A stretch of 64,000 bases of DNA, from assembly GCF_001661345.1 (NCBI RefSeq), contig NW_017962924.1, positions 464,353 to 528,352 on the forward strand, given 5' to 3'. Below, piece after piece: positions 21,101 to 30,800 of the stretch. A model generated the notes under the pieces. The model was not told the DNA's origin. It was given only the letters and a program-made list of their open reading frames with translations, and ran no database searches. The position numbers and the translations under genes are program-made. The DNA is from Ascoidea rubescens DSM 1968. Taxonomy: Eukaryota; Ascomycota; Saccharomycetes; Ascoideales; Ascoideaceae. Positions within the stretch are counted from its first letter, which is position 1. The number at the start of each line of letters is the position of its first letter.

Positions 21101-22550
21101 AGATAAATTGGTAAGATATGATAACTTGGGACGTGTAATTAGTAATGTGGAAGATCTTAACAAAGATGAGTTTGTTGATAATCTGGATGGTGAAAGAAGT
21201 TTTTATGATTCTGTTATTGATTTTGTTAAACAAAAAGCTGAAATTTTGGGAGGTATAAGGGTCAAGAAAAATCTTTCAAGATGTTTCGAAAAACCTAAAA
21301 CAAAAACAGAAGATCAAGATATTGTTTCGCCTTTTATTCAAAATTCAATTGACCAACTAAGTAAAATTACCTTCTCGTTTGTTGAAAATTTTATTGATGT
21401 TTGTTTGCATAAATATTCCAAGGCTAATATTGAGCCAGCAACCGCGGTAGGAGCTATTGCTGCACAATCTATTGGTGAGCCAGGAACTCAAATGACATTG
21501 AAGACTTTCCATTTTGCTGGTGTTGCTTCTATGAATATTACATTAGGTGTTCCTCGTATAAAGGAAATTATTGATGTTACAAAGGACATTTCTACACCCA
21601 TTATTAAAGCTATTTTGGTTAATGGTAAAGATGAAAGAGCTGCAAGATTAGTTAAAGGTAGAATTGAGAAAACTACGCTTCATCATATTGGTGGATATAT
21701 TGAGGAGGTGTATTCATCATCTAAAATTTATTTAAAAATCAAAATTGATTTGCAAACGGTATCCAAATTACAATTGGAGTTGACCATTGAAAATGTTGCA
21801 GAAGCCATTGCAAGGGCATCTAAGTTGAAGATTTCTGGACAAGATATCAATATTATGACGGATAATACGATCCATGTTAACTGTTATGATGAGGATGAAG
21901 AAAAAGCATCCAAATCGGCCAGCACTACTAAAAAAATTCACGAATCGAATTTGTTTTTCAGAATTCAGCAATTAAGAAGGGAATTGCCTAATATTCAGGT
22001 CAAGGGATTGCCAGGGGTGCAAAGAGCAGTTATTAATATTGATGAAAAACTTAAAGAAAACGTGTTATTGATTGAAGGTTATGGGCTCCAAGATGTTATG
22101 ACAATTGATGGTATTGCTGGAACCAAAACCAGTTCGAACCATGTTTTAGAGATGTTTAATGTGTTGGGTATTGAGGCAGCTAGAGCCAGTATAATCCATG
22201 AAATTATCTACACTATGAGCAACCATGGTATGAGTCTTGATCCACGTCACATCCAATTGTTGGGAGATGTTATGACATACAAGGGGGAAGTTTTGGGTAT
22301 TACTAGAAATGGGTTGGCTAAAATGAGAGATTCAGTTTTACAATTGGCATCATTTGAGAAAACGTCTGATCATTTATTTGATGCAGCATTTTATATGAAG
22401 AAAGATGAGGTCAAGGGGGTTTCTGAGTGCATCATCTTAGGACAAACAATGAGTATTGGAACAGGAGCATTTCAACTTGTTAATGAAACAGAAATTATAC
22501 CAGAAGAATTGAAACCAAAAAGGTGTTTATTTGAATCGTTTTGTACTTAG
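18192..22550 (+). CDS. RPO31: RNA polymerase III largest subunit (C160)
   Basis: 1,452 aa, close to the usual length. It forms half of the active centre of the enzyme that makes tRNA, 5S rRNA and U6 RNA. In order: the N-terminal zinc-binding CKTCKG...CNGHFGHI; a second Cys cluster with CNHCG; the absolutely conserved [12 protein letters not shown] near residue 510, whose Asp residues hold the catalytic Mg; [26 protein letters not shown] (bridge-helix region); and [19 protein letters not shown] before the trigger loop. The C terminus with the SIGTGAF motif is complete. No intron. One CTG codon at residue 998 falls in a variable segment. Together with TRZ1 and CEX1 it makes three tRNA-biogenesis genes in this window. 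Confidence 0.98.
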   Translation: [1452 protein letters not shown]

Positions 22551-22668
22551 ATCTTGAGAACTAAGGTATATAGATTGAAATACAAATAATGATAATGAAA
22601 ATAATAAAGGAAAATTATAAAAAAATATAACGTTAAATTAAGTTATTGATATAAAAGTTAAGCTATGA

Positions 22669-23160
22669 TTATGATTCAAATTCATAATCAGGATTTCTTG
22701 AATATCTTACATAACCTTCAAAGGTGCCAACTTTAGTATATAAAAGCTGGGCTCTGTGGTTATTCAATTGAGTAGACCAATAAACTTTAGTACAGTTCTT
22801 CAAGTCAGCCTGCTTATAGGTGTATTCAAATAATTTTCTCCCAACACCACCAAGCCTATTCTTTTCAGAAACATACAAATCGTTGATGTACATGTAAGTT
22901 GTTGGAGACCAGGTGCTCAAATGGGTCAAGTAAGAAATAAAACCAATGACTTTATTTGTCTTTTTAGAGACAGCAACAGCACACCACATTGTAACCGATT
23001 CGTCCAAAAACCTCTCAAAAGTATAGTCAGTAACATCAGGAGGAACCGATTTTTGATAGAAAGTCAAGTAGCTGTCTGTTTTGCCAGACCACAACTGGAC
23101 CCATTGGTCTTTGTCTTCTCTCTCAATTGGTCTTATAAGGAACTCAGATGTTTCAGCCAT
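22669..23160 (-). CDS. GNAT-family N-acetyltransferase, HPA2/HPA3-like
   Basis: 163 aa from the ATG at 23160; a 15-codon in-frame extension begins with TTG and is probably leader. The pattern DESxTMWCAVAV, INDLYVSEKNR and the acetyl-CoA loop RLGGVGRKL are typical of GNAT enzymes and match yeast Hpa2/Hpa3, which acetylate histone tails or D-amino acids from acetyl-CoA. Which substrate applies cannot be told. A TATATA sequence at 23228-23233 lies about 70 bp upstream. The gene ends 118 bp from the RPO31 stop, in convergent orientation. Confidence 0.85.
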   Translation of the reverse strand: MAETSEFLIRPIEREDKDQWVQLWSGKTDSYLTFYQKSVPPDVTDYTFERFLDESVTMWCAVAVSKKTNKVIGFISYLTHLSTWSPTTYMYINDLYVSEKNRLGGVGRKLFEYTYKQADLKNCTKVYWSTQLNNHRAQLLYTKVGTFEGYVRYSRNPDYEFES

Positions 23161-23292
23161 TTCCAAGCGCACAATTTGCAAGATACATCTGTGTTGTATC
23201 AACAAAAACAGAGGCAGCTAAAAGGATTATATACAGATTAGTCACTAATCACTTTTGATCTTGCCCAAACGGGCGTTTTGCGCTCGGCTGGC

Positions 23293-24258
23293 TCAGAAGC
23301 CGTCATCTGCAAGACGTGCAGCAGTGCGCACGTAAAACGCAGCAGCATCGAAAACCGTCGCGGTGGATTTGGAGCTCCACCACCAGTTGATGAGGTCCAA
23401 GTGGTCGACGTTCTCGAGGGTTCCGAGATAAGTGCCCCATTTCGACGACAGCACAGACACCAATCCGTCGTTGTCGCCGGCAGCTTTGTTCACGACCCTC
23501 CAGGGGATGTTGAAGAGATTACGATAGGTTGGAGTGAACTGGGCTCCATAGCTGTAGTAGCTCACCGACGGATCGTTCACAACACTCTTGTTGAACTGCT
23601 CGTTGAGATACGAGGTGGTTAGTTGGCTGAGACTGGGGGGTACCACTTGCTGGGGAATCTTATATGTTTGCAACAAGTTGCTCAAGAAGTCTGCAAACTC
23701 GCTGCCATGATGGGGAGTCGAGATAGTGGTCAACGATGAGATGCCATATCTTTTCTTATCTATCTTGGAAATCAAGTATCTTGAATCTAACCCGCCCATT
23801 GAATGGGCGATTAGATTGAACTTCAACTGACCTGGACTCTTATCGCTATTTTTGTACTTTTCAAAATATGGGTCGTTATCAATGTAATTTTCAATAGAAT
23901 TATTGAGTTTTTTGGCTCGATCTTCAATACTATCAAAAGGAGGAACCGAAGCTGTGATGACTTTCGATCCATTTGCTTCCAATATCTCTTTTATGCCCCT
24001 CCAATAATGAAAATATATATTGTTTTTCGTGAGATCATCACTGATTTTGTGGATTTTATTTTCAAACCTATTACTTAATTTATCTGCTATGAATGGCAAG
24101 CTAGGTAGCAATAAAATTTTGTCAAATCCTGAAAACCCATGACATAAAACAATCGGATTTTTCGGCGGTTTGTAATTGTTGTAATTTTTTTTCAACAAGT
24201 TACTATTAACTAAAAAAAAATTGGAGTTAACCAATAACTTCCCGCTGTTCATATTCAT
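23293..24258 (-). CDS. TGL2: Mitochondrial-type triacylglycerol lipase, TGL2-like
   Basis: 321 aa, the same length class as S. cerevisiae Tgl2 (326 aa). An alpha/beta-hydrolase: oxyanion region VLCHGFSGF near residue 38, nucleophile elbow AHSMGG with Ser153, acid in GDNDGLVS (Asp264) and His286 in VDHLDLI, so the triad looks complete. TTISTPHHGSEFAD after the elbow is characteristic of this lipase branch. The N terminus is basic and Asn-rich, compatible with mitochondrial import, but not a strong presequence. It hydrolyses acylglycerols by family inference. A CTG codon occurs at residue 270. Same strand as the acetyltransferase downstream, with 132 bp between them. Confidence 0.87.
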   Translation of the reverse strand: MNMNSGKLLVNSNFFLVNSNLLKKNYNNYKPPKNPIVLCHGFSGFDKILLLPSLPFIADKLSNRFENKIHKISDDLTKNNIYFHYWRGIKEILEANGSKVITASVPPFDSIEDRAKKLNNSIENYIDNDPYFEKYKNSDKSPGQLKFNLIAHSMGGLDSRYLISKIDKKRYGISSLTTISTPHHGSEFADFLSNLLQTYKIPQQVVPPSLSQLTTSYLNEQFNKSVVNDPSVSYYSYGAQFTPTYRNLFNIPWRVVNKAAGDNDGLVSVLSSKWGTYLGTLENVDHLDLINWWWSSKSTATVFDAAAFYVRTAARLADDGF

Positions 24259-24471
24259 CTAGCAGAAGGACTAATGTGTTTTTTTTGGTTTCTTCATCTG
24301 TTACTTCCCACCAGAATATCACTGGTTCGATTTAGCAACTGAAACAAGCCAAATTCAGGTTTCGTGTTCCTGGAAATTACCACAATTACGGGTTTGCATA
24401 CAACAGCATTAGACAAGCGTCGAACTACTGACATATGCACATATATACAACCTAAATAGGATTCCAGAATA

Positions 24472-27400
24472 CTAAAAAATGCTATTTTCTCCAAGTTCAT
24501 TTTCCTTTATGTTATAGTTTGCCAACTCAATATGGTCCTTTTTCTTAAGGTGTGTTTTCGTTAGTTTAAATCTTGTTGGATACTGCCATTTATTGATCTT
24601 CGCAATATTGATAACATCAAAGTTACGCAAAGACAGAAAGTCTTTTAAATTATCGGTCAATTTACAATACCATTGATACGCTTTTTTAGACAACTTTAAT
24701 CGATCATATCCAATTATTATCCAATTCATACTTTCATTTGTGACCTTTAAATTGAACGATTTAGTCATAACCTCAGTAATTTTAATACACTTGTCTATCT
24801 CTTCAATTTTCTTATTCCAGTTATCTTTGTTGAAATTCTGATTCATGATTTTGAATTTAATAGTCCCAATTATGATATGCTCAAAAAACTTATCATCAAA
24901 CTTCTTTTTGGAATTTGAAACAATTTTTTTTGAAATTATCGACAAAAGATAGTCATTATATATCTTGAGAAAACAAATTCCCAATCTTTCAATAACAAAT
25001 AGCTCACTTAAAAATAAATTAACTATACCAATATCTAAATTATCTGGATGAAATGGATGTGTTTTTAAATACCTGGCTTGTGGATTATTTGAAATATATG
25101 TCTGCGTTTTAATAATTGTATCTTTATATGAATTATAAAACGATAATATTGTATGTGCCCTCTCCTTAGCATGCATGCTTTTTTCAAGACTTAAGTAAAA
25201 TAGTGTCTGTTTGTAAAAAATATTTAGATAATGAATTTTGAACTCCTTTGTTATCAAACTTGTTTTCAATGATAGCTTGTTCCCAAAGTCAGGATTTAAT
25301 ACTTTTAGATTCTCAATATAATATTCAAAACTCTTAACGTCTAAAAATGATATAGGCTCAACCTTTTGATGATGATGATAATACTCAACCAATCCCAACT
25401 GGTTTAACAATGAAAAAACCGTCCCATCAATAACTTCATTCATTTCGGTATCCTGGAAATATTTCAATATTTCAAAATTTGATTTGAAATTATTTAAAAA
25501 AACTTTGTCATCAAATACTTTAATAAAACTATTCAAATAGTTGAGAGAATCTCTTGAAAAGTTCTTTTGAAATGTGCATAACAATTCAACTGTTAATATA
25601 GAAATGTCGGTATCGTTTAATTTTCCAAAAGTTTCTATATTTTCAATAATACTTTTAATCAATACCAATGAAATTCTAGGTAATTCAGATAATCTAAATT
25701 GTTTAACTAAAGATAAAACCATCTTGAAAAGTTTCACTCTACTGTCATAATGTACTTTTTTCATCTGCTGAAAAATGAAAGCTAAAAGTTTACTGGAATT
25801 AATTAAACTGAAAAAAATAAAATTAATGAAAATATAATCTGAAGTTAAAAAATCTTTTTGACTTTCAACGGTCATTTTTGAAAATTCATATTCGTATCGT
25901 TTTTGTGTGACTCGAAGCAATTGATTTATTTGTATTTTGAATTTCTCAAAATTTGTTCTATAAATTTCTTTTGACGCAATTGTCTTGGACAGTTTAAAAG
26001 TCAAGTGATACGATCTTTGAAAATACTGATACTCTTTAAGTTTATTTTTGGTTATTCTTGATAATTGTTTAAAAGAATATAACAATTCTAATTTCAGGTC
26101 AATTATGGATTGATGTATTATTTCATTGTTAATTTCTGCAAGGGATTTATTTTTAACGCTTGATTCTGGCTTATTATCGGTCCTTGGAGAAAGCTTATAA
26201 TCAAACCCTAGGTTTGATTCAATGTCTAATTGTGGTAAAATTAACAAATTTTTGATATCTAAATGAGTTAGAGAATATAAGTTTAAATTAGAGGACAAAA
26301 GATGATTATAAAAAGGATGCAACACTTTGTCAAAGTGTTTGTTTGTTTGGAAAGTTATGATATTATTATTAATTAATCTAATAAAAAAATTCTCATACTC
26401 ATTAACTGGTAGAGTTTGAAATAAACGATGGTAAAAAAACGGATGCAAAATAATTATAAATTTTTTCAATTCTAAAAGGTTTGATATATTACCGGGATCG
26501 TTTTTTAAATACTTGACATTATTTTCAATTGAATCTTTAAGAATCAAATTAACATAAACTGAAAGTGTGTCGAATACTTTAAAAATTTCTTTGTGATCTA
26601 TATTTTGATTAGCCAAATAATTGAATAAATATGTTATTGAAGTTTTTGAAAAAGTAGAGTTTGGAAAAAAAATTTCTCTTAATAAGGTTAATTTGATTGA
26701 ATTGTTGTTTATGACGCTTTGATTTTCAGAACCAAATTCAATGGCTTCTTTGATTTCTTCGAAAATTTGATTTTCAATAAAAAAATATATTTGCAAAATA
26801 GATTTTTCTGAAGAACAACTTAATTGGTTTTTGTATATCCGAAACAAAAGCTTCAAATTACTTATCAAATTGTAAGTCAAAAGAGGTTTGTTTATTATAT
26901 TATCCAATACAAGATTTTTAATTAAAAAAATCATCTTTATGATAGAATCAAATGAACCGTCACGCAAATCTATGGAACAATCATCGTTCTCAGAGGTTTT
27001 AGTTATTAAATTCAAAAGTTGTTTGAATAACAACTCATTGTTCGTGGTAAATACAAAATCCCAAAATTCATAACTGCTAATAAATTTTTCCTTTTCAGTT
27101 CCAAGGTTTTGAAGAAAAAAAATTGAATCTGGTTCTTTTGCGAATTTGGTTAAAGTCAAAGATTGTGGATCAATATCGAGGATTTCATTTCTCAAATTAA
27201 GTCTCAGCCTAGTTTTCTCAATTAAGTCTTCCTTCGAATTGATGTCTGGCGCATTGAATACCACTATTGGATTTTTCGAAACCTTTTTTGTGAATTTGTC
27301 ATTGACTATTTTCAGATCGAGATTCTGTTGAAAATCTTGATTTAAATTTGGAAAGGTTTTAATTTTGTTCAGTGAAATTTGACCAATTTGATTCTTAAAC

Positions 27401-27501
27401 AAAATACCAGCATGAAAGTAATTTTGAGGCCTGAAAATAATAAAAGATCTGTTCAACAGCTTGAGTCTTGCTATCTTATTATTGCAAAGTACCCTTATCA
27501 T
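24472..27501 (-). CDS. Large probable mitochondrial protein, PPR-like C terminus
   Basis: 1,009 aa from the first ATG. The start (MIRVLCNNKIARLKLLNRSF) is basic, hydrophobic and free of acidic residues, a good mitochondrial presequence. The rest is predicted helical, rich in Leu/Ile/Phe/Lys, without transmembrane runs. A segment near residues 930-960 (NWIIIGYDRLKLSKKAYQWYCKL) resembles a pentatricopeptide-type helix pair. Such fast-evolving helical-repeat proteins in yeast often serve as mitochondrial mRNA stability or translation factors (Pet309/Rpm2-like); that role is inference and I do not recognise an orthologue. It is divergent from SCM3 across 324 bp. Confidence 0.65.
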   Translation of the reverse strand: MIRVLCNNKIARLKLLNRSFIIFRPQNYFHAGILFKNQIGQISLNKIKTFPNLNQDFQQNLDLKIVNDKFTKKVSKNPIVVFNAPDINSKEDLIEKTRLRLNLRNEILDIDPQSLTLTKFAKEPDSIFFLQNLGTEKEKFISSYEFWDFVFTTNNELLFKQLLNLITKTSENDDCSIDLRDGSFDSIIKMIFLIKNLVLDNIINKPLLTYNLISNLKLLFRIYKNQLSCSSEKSILQIYFFIENQIFEEIKEAIEFGSENQSVINNNSIKLTLLREIFFPNSTFSKTSITYLFNYLANQNIDHKEIFKVFDTLSVYVNLILKDSIENNVKYLKNDPGNISNLLELKKFIIILHPFFYHRLFQTLPVNEYENFFIRLINNNIITFQTNKHFDKVLHPFYNHLLSSNLNLYSLTHLDIKNLLILPQLDIESNLGFDYKLSPRTDNKPESSVKNKSLAEINNEIIHQSIIDLKLELLYSFKQLSRITKNKLKEYQYFQRSYHLTFKLSKTIASKEIYRTNFEKFKIQINQLLRVTQKRYEYEFSKMTVESQKDFLTSDYIFINFIFFSLINSSKLLAFIFQQMKKVHYDSRVKLFKMVLSLVKQFRLSELPRISLVLIKSIIENIETFGKLNDTDISILTVELLCTFQKNFSRDSLNYLNSFIKVFDDKVFLNNFKSNFEILKYFQDTEMNEVIDGTVFSLLNQLGLVEYYHHHQKVEPISFLDVKSFEYYIENLKVLNPDFGNKLSLKTSLITKEFKIHYLNIFYKQTLFYLSLEKSMHAKERAHTILSFYNSYKDTIIKTQTYISNNPQARYLKTHPFHPDNLDIGIVNLFLSELFVIERLGICFLKIYNDYLLSIISKKIVSNSKKKFDDKFFEHIIIGTIKFKIMNQNFNKDNWNKKIEEIDKCIKITEVMTKSFNLKVTNESMNWIIIGYDRLKLSKKAYQWYCKLTDNLKDFLSLRNFDVINIAKINKWQYPTRFKLTKTHLKKKDHIELANYNIKENELGENSIF

Positions 27502-27825
27502 TTTAGCCAGGCAAAGTCAAATCAAACATCTCCAGCAGACTGAAAGAAAGAAAGTCTCTTAGCAACAAGAAAAAAACAGGCCAATCAGCGGCCGTTGCGC
27601 TCTGAAAAAACTCACCTCCCGTTTCCGGAAATCCGTGTGTTTGGACAGAATTTCCGCATGATATCCGCATGTTTACGGTATGTATCCTGTGTGCGGAAGT
27701 ACACGGAACTTACACGGATGTTGCTTTTTCCACAGTTATGTGAGAAGAAACAACACCAACGCCAACAAATGAACAGAACCCAAGTGCAGTTGGAGAGTAT
27801 GAATAGAAGTTAGTTGGTGCCCTTG
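27502..27825. promoter_or_regulatory. Divergent promoter (mitochondrial protein / SCM3) with repeated TCCG motifs and uORFs
   Basis: 324 bp. Between 27610 and 27720 there are TTTCCGCATG, ATATCCGCATG, ATCCGTGTG, TGCGGAAG and two ACACGGA copies, the same motif family seen in the RPN5/GLO and MRPL20/PAN6 promoters. Just before SCM3 lie an ATGTGA start-stop (27738-27743) and a 14-codon upstream ORF (27769-27813) that ends 12 bp before the SCM3 ATG. Confidence 0.5.
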
Positions 27826-30800
27826 ATGAAAAATGATGACAGCAAGATTGACTTTCAAAACGAAGAAACCGAACATGACCGGCGACAGGGGGTTTCTGAG
27901 CCGTATTTTCTGAATATTCCTAACAACCAGTATATGAGAAAGTTGATAGAGATCCAAGAAAACCAATTGAAAATTATCAACAGCATTAAGAAACACCAAA
28001 AGCAATTTCAATTATTGTCTCAGGATTTTCCCTTTTTGAAGAAAGAAATGTTGCTTGATTTTGTGGATGAAAAATATGACGAAAACAATAACAATAGAGA
28101 TAGCAATGAGAGGCTCGGCAGTTTCAATCGAAGATTTCAATCTGATTTTAATGAAAACCAAAATTTTGATTATGATACTGATAAAAGCATTCAAAGTTTG
28201 AACAGCGAGAGCCATGAAAATGAAGAGGCTCACTCCAGGCAAAACAATTATCATAAAATTAATCTGAATGATAATAATAATACTAATAGTAATAATAATA
28301 GTAATATCATTAAAAGTCCTAATAATGCGAATGATACTAAAGATAACTCTCATGAAAATCCCAACACAAAAAATTCTAACAAAAATAAAGAAATTCAAAA
28401 TTTAGAAAATAATAAAAAAGATATTAAACTTGCTAGCAGCAGCACTGACAATTCTACAAATGACATATCACATAATAGTTATGAAAATGATGACTCCTAT
28501 ACTTTATTAATGGATTTAGGTAAACAGCTAAAGTCAAAAATAACATATAAATTTAACACTAGCAATATTAATTTGTCATTTGTTCAAAATGAAAGCTCTC
28601 TTTCTGATGATAATAACAATGAAAACAAAGATTTTCAAAATACTGAAATTTTGGATGATATTTATTACGCATTTAATCATATTTCAAATGGCATCGATGG
28701 CTCCAATATAGCTGAAAATAACAATTCAATCTCAATTGCAAATTATAGTGATAGCACAAATGATAGTGATAATAAAAATGATTATGATAGTGGTCAAACT
28801 CATATTGCTAATCAAAAAAAAAAAGAAAAAGAAAGAGAAAGAGAAAATAATAATTTAAATCTAGATTCAAAGGAAAAAATTGAAAAGTTAAAACTTAAAT
28901 CAACTAAAAAAATTAAATCTCAGTGGAACTCAATTATTAAAAAATATAGTTCTTATGACTTGAATAACCAGGGAGATTTGGTTGATATTTTCACGGGTGA
29001 GATTGTTGAAGATAATGGACATTTAAAATCTATAGATTCAAAAAACTCAAATTTATGGAAGTTATTCTCAAATAAACAAAAAATTATTGCAAAAAGTAAA
29101 AATGATGAGTCTGATGAGCAGATATCCAAAATTGACGAGGAATTCAAAAGTGAAAAAAATAACCAAGATAACACCCAAAATGACCCTATTAAAAACAAAG
29201 AAAACATTGAACTTATTCCAAAAATAAATTTAAATAATAATATACATGCGCACGATTCTTATTTAATAGAAGATAATCCCAAATTTCACTTAACAGGCAT
29301 AGAAACCTCCACTCCTTTTTTTCCCAATAAAAATGCTCTTGACATAGAGGTTAATAGCATTGGAACTTTGACACCATTTCTGTTTGATAAAAATAATCTT
29401 GGTATTAATAATATAAATCTGTATGGAATTGAAACTCTAACTCCTTTTCCTTTATTCAAAAGGAAGCCATTTTTATTAAAAGATCAAATTCAAACTTCAA
29501 CACCACTTTTAAAAAATAATGAAATACATTTTGATTTAAATAACATTGACACTTCCACTCCCTTTTCTTCTAATCAGATAGATATTAATAATTTTAAAAC
29601 TGGAAATCTAAATTTAAATTCAACTAAACTTAAAAGTTCAATACTAAATCCTAAAAATCAGTTTAACATTAGCATTAGTGACCTTCAAACGTCAACTCCT
29701 CTACCAACATTTCTCAATAACAAACCTAATGCTAATAAACTTAATGCTAATCCTGATAATAACAATAAATATTCTTCGGATAATTATATTAATAAAAATT
29801 ACCAAGATAATGGTTCCATTAATGATAATTTAGTGTTTTTGACACCAAAGCCAATAACAGCAAAATCCAAGAGGAAACTACAATTGTATTCCATAAAGAA
29901 AACAGCAAATCAAAGCGATATACTGTTAATGGATGATCTCGATCTTCTCTCTTCATCACGTAAAACAAAAAAAACAACTCCTAAAAAACTAAAACGATTG
30001 TCTCGAAATCCATTTGCATTTAATAAAAACAAAAATAATAAAAAGCTTTCAAACGATAAAACCCGAAATAAAAATCGTAATCAAAAACCAATGGGGAACA
30101 ATATTTCCTTGAATAATTCTACAGTTTTTGACAACGATGTTGAAAATATTGAAGAAAGAAAATTATCTGGAATTCCTCAAGACAACGATGATGATTATGA
30201 ATCAACTCAAACTGATAATCAAAGATATAATAATTATTTGAACTCTGACGAGTTCATTCAAAGTATTACAGCTCCCAAAAGAGTTAACGAAAGTCTGCCA
30301 GAATTCAACAAGTCAATGATAGATTCGTCGCCTTTAAAGAACAAGTCTAACACTGAGTCTTCCATCAACAGCGGTTTTTCAAAAGGAAATACCTCGACTG
30401 AGTTTTACAAGAAAAAGAAATCTTCGATTCATTTAAATCAAGAATTGTTATCTTCGCAAGCAATATCTGGAAATGAAACCATTATTAGCAACAATATATA
30501 TGGTAGAAACAAGAATGATAGCATTCAGGCTAAATCGAATAACGCTCTCTTTAATATCAACACTCCTTCACCTATTCGGTCTAAGAATTATTTGAAAGAA
30601 GAGAATAACATGGCAATTGATAAAAAATCCCACAAGACTGGCGAGTCATTATCAATTATCAGTTTAAATTCCAATGATTCTACTCTGGAAAGTGTTCATA
30701 ATAAGACTAAGAAAGAGAACATTTTGTATGATGTGAAAACACCAAAGAATGTGAATTTTACAACGGATAATGAGACATTTGAGTTTGAAAGGGAAACCAA

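Noticed and set aside
23278-23622. 114-codon forward frame
   Set aside because: Antisense to the TGL2-like lipase, whose catalytic motifs are clear.
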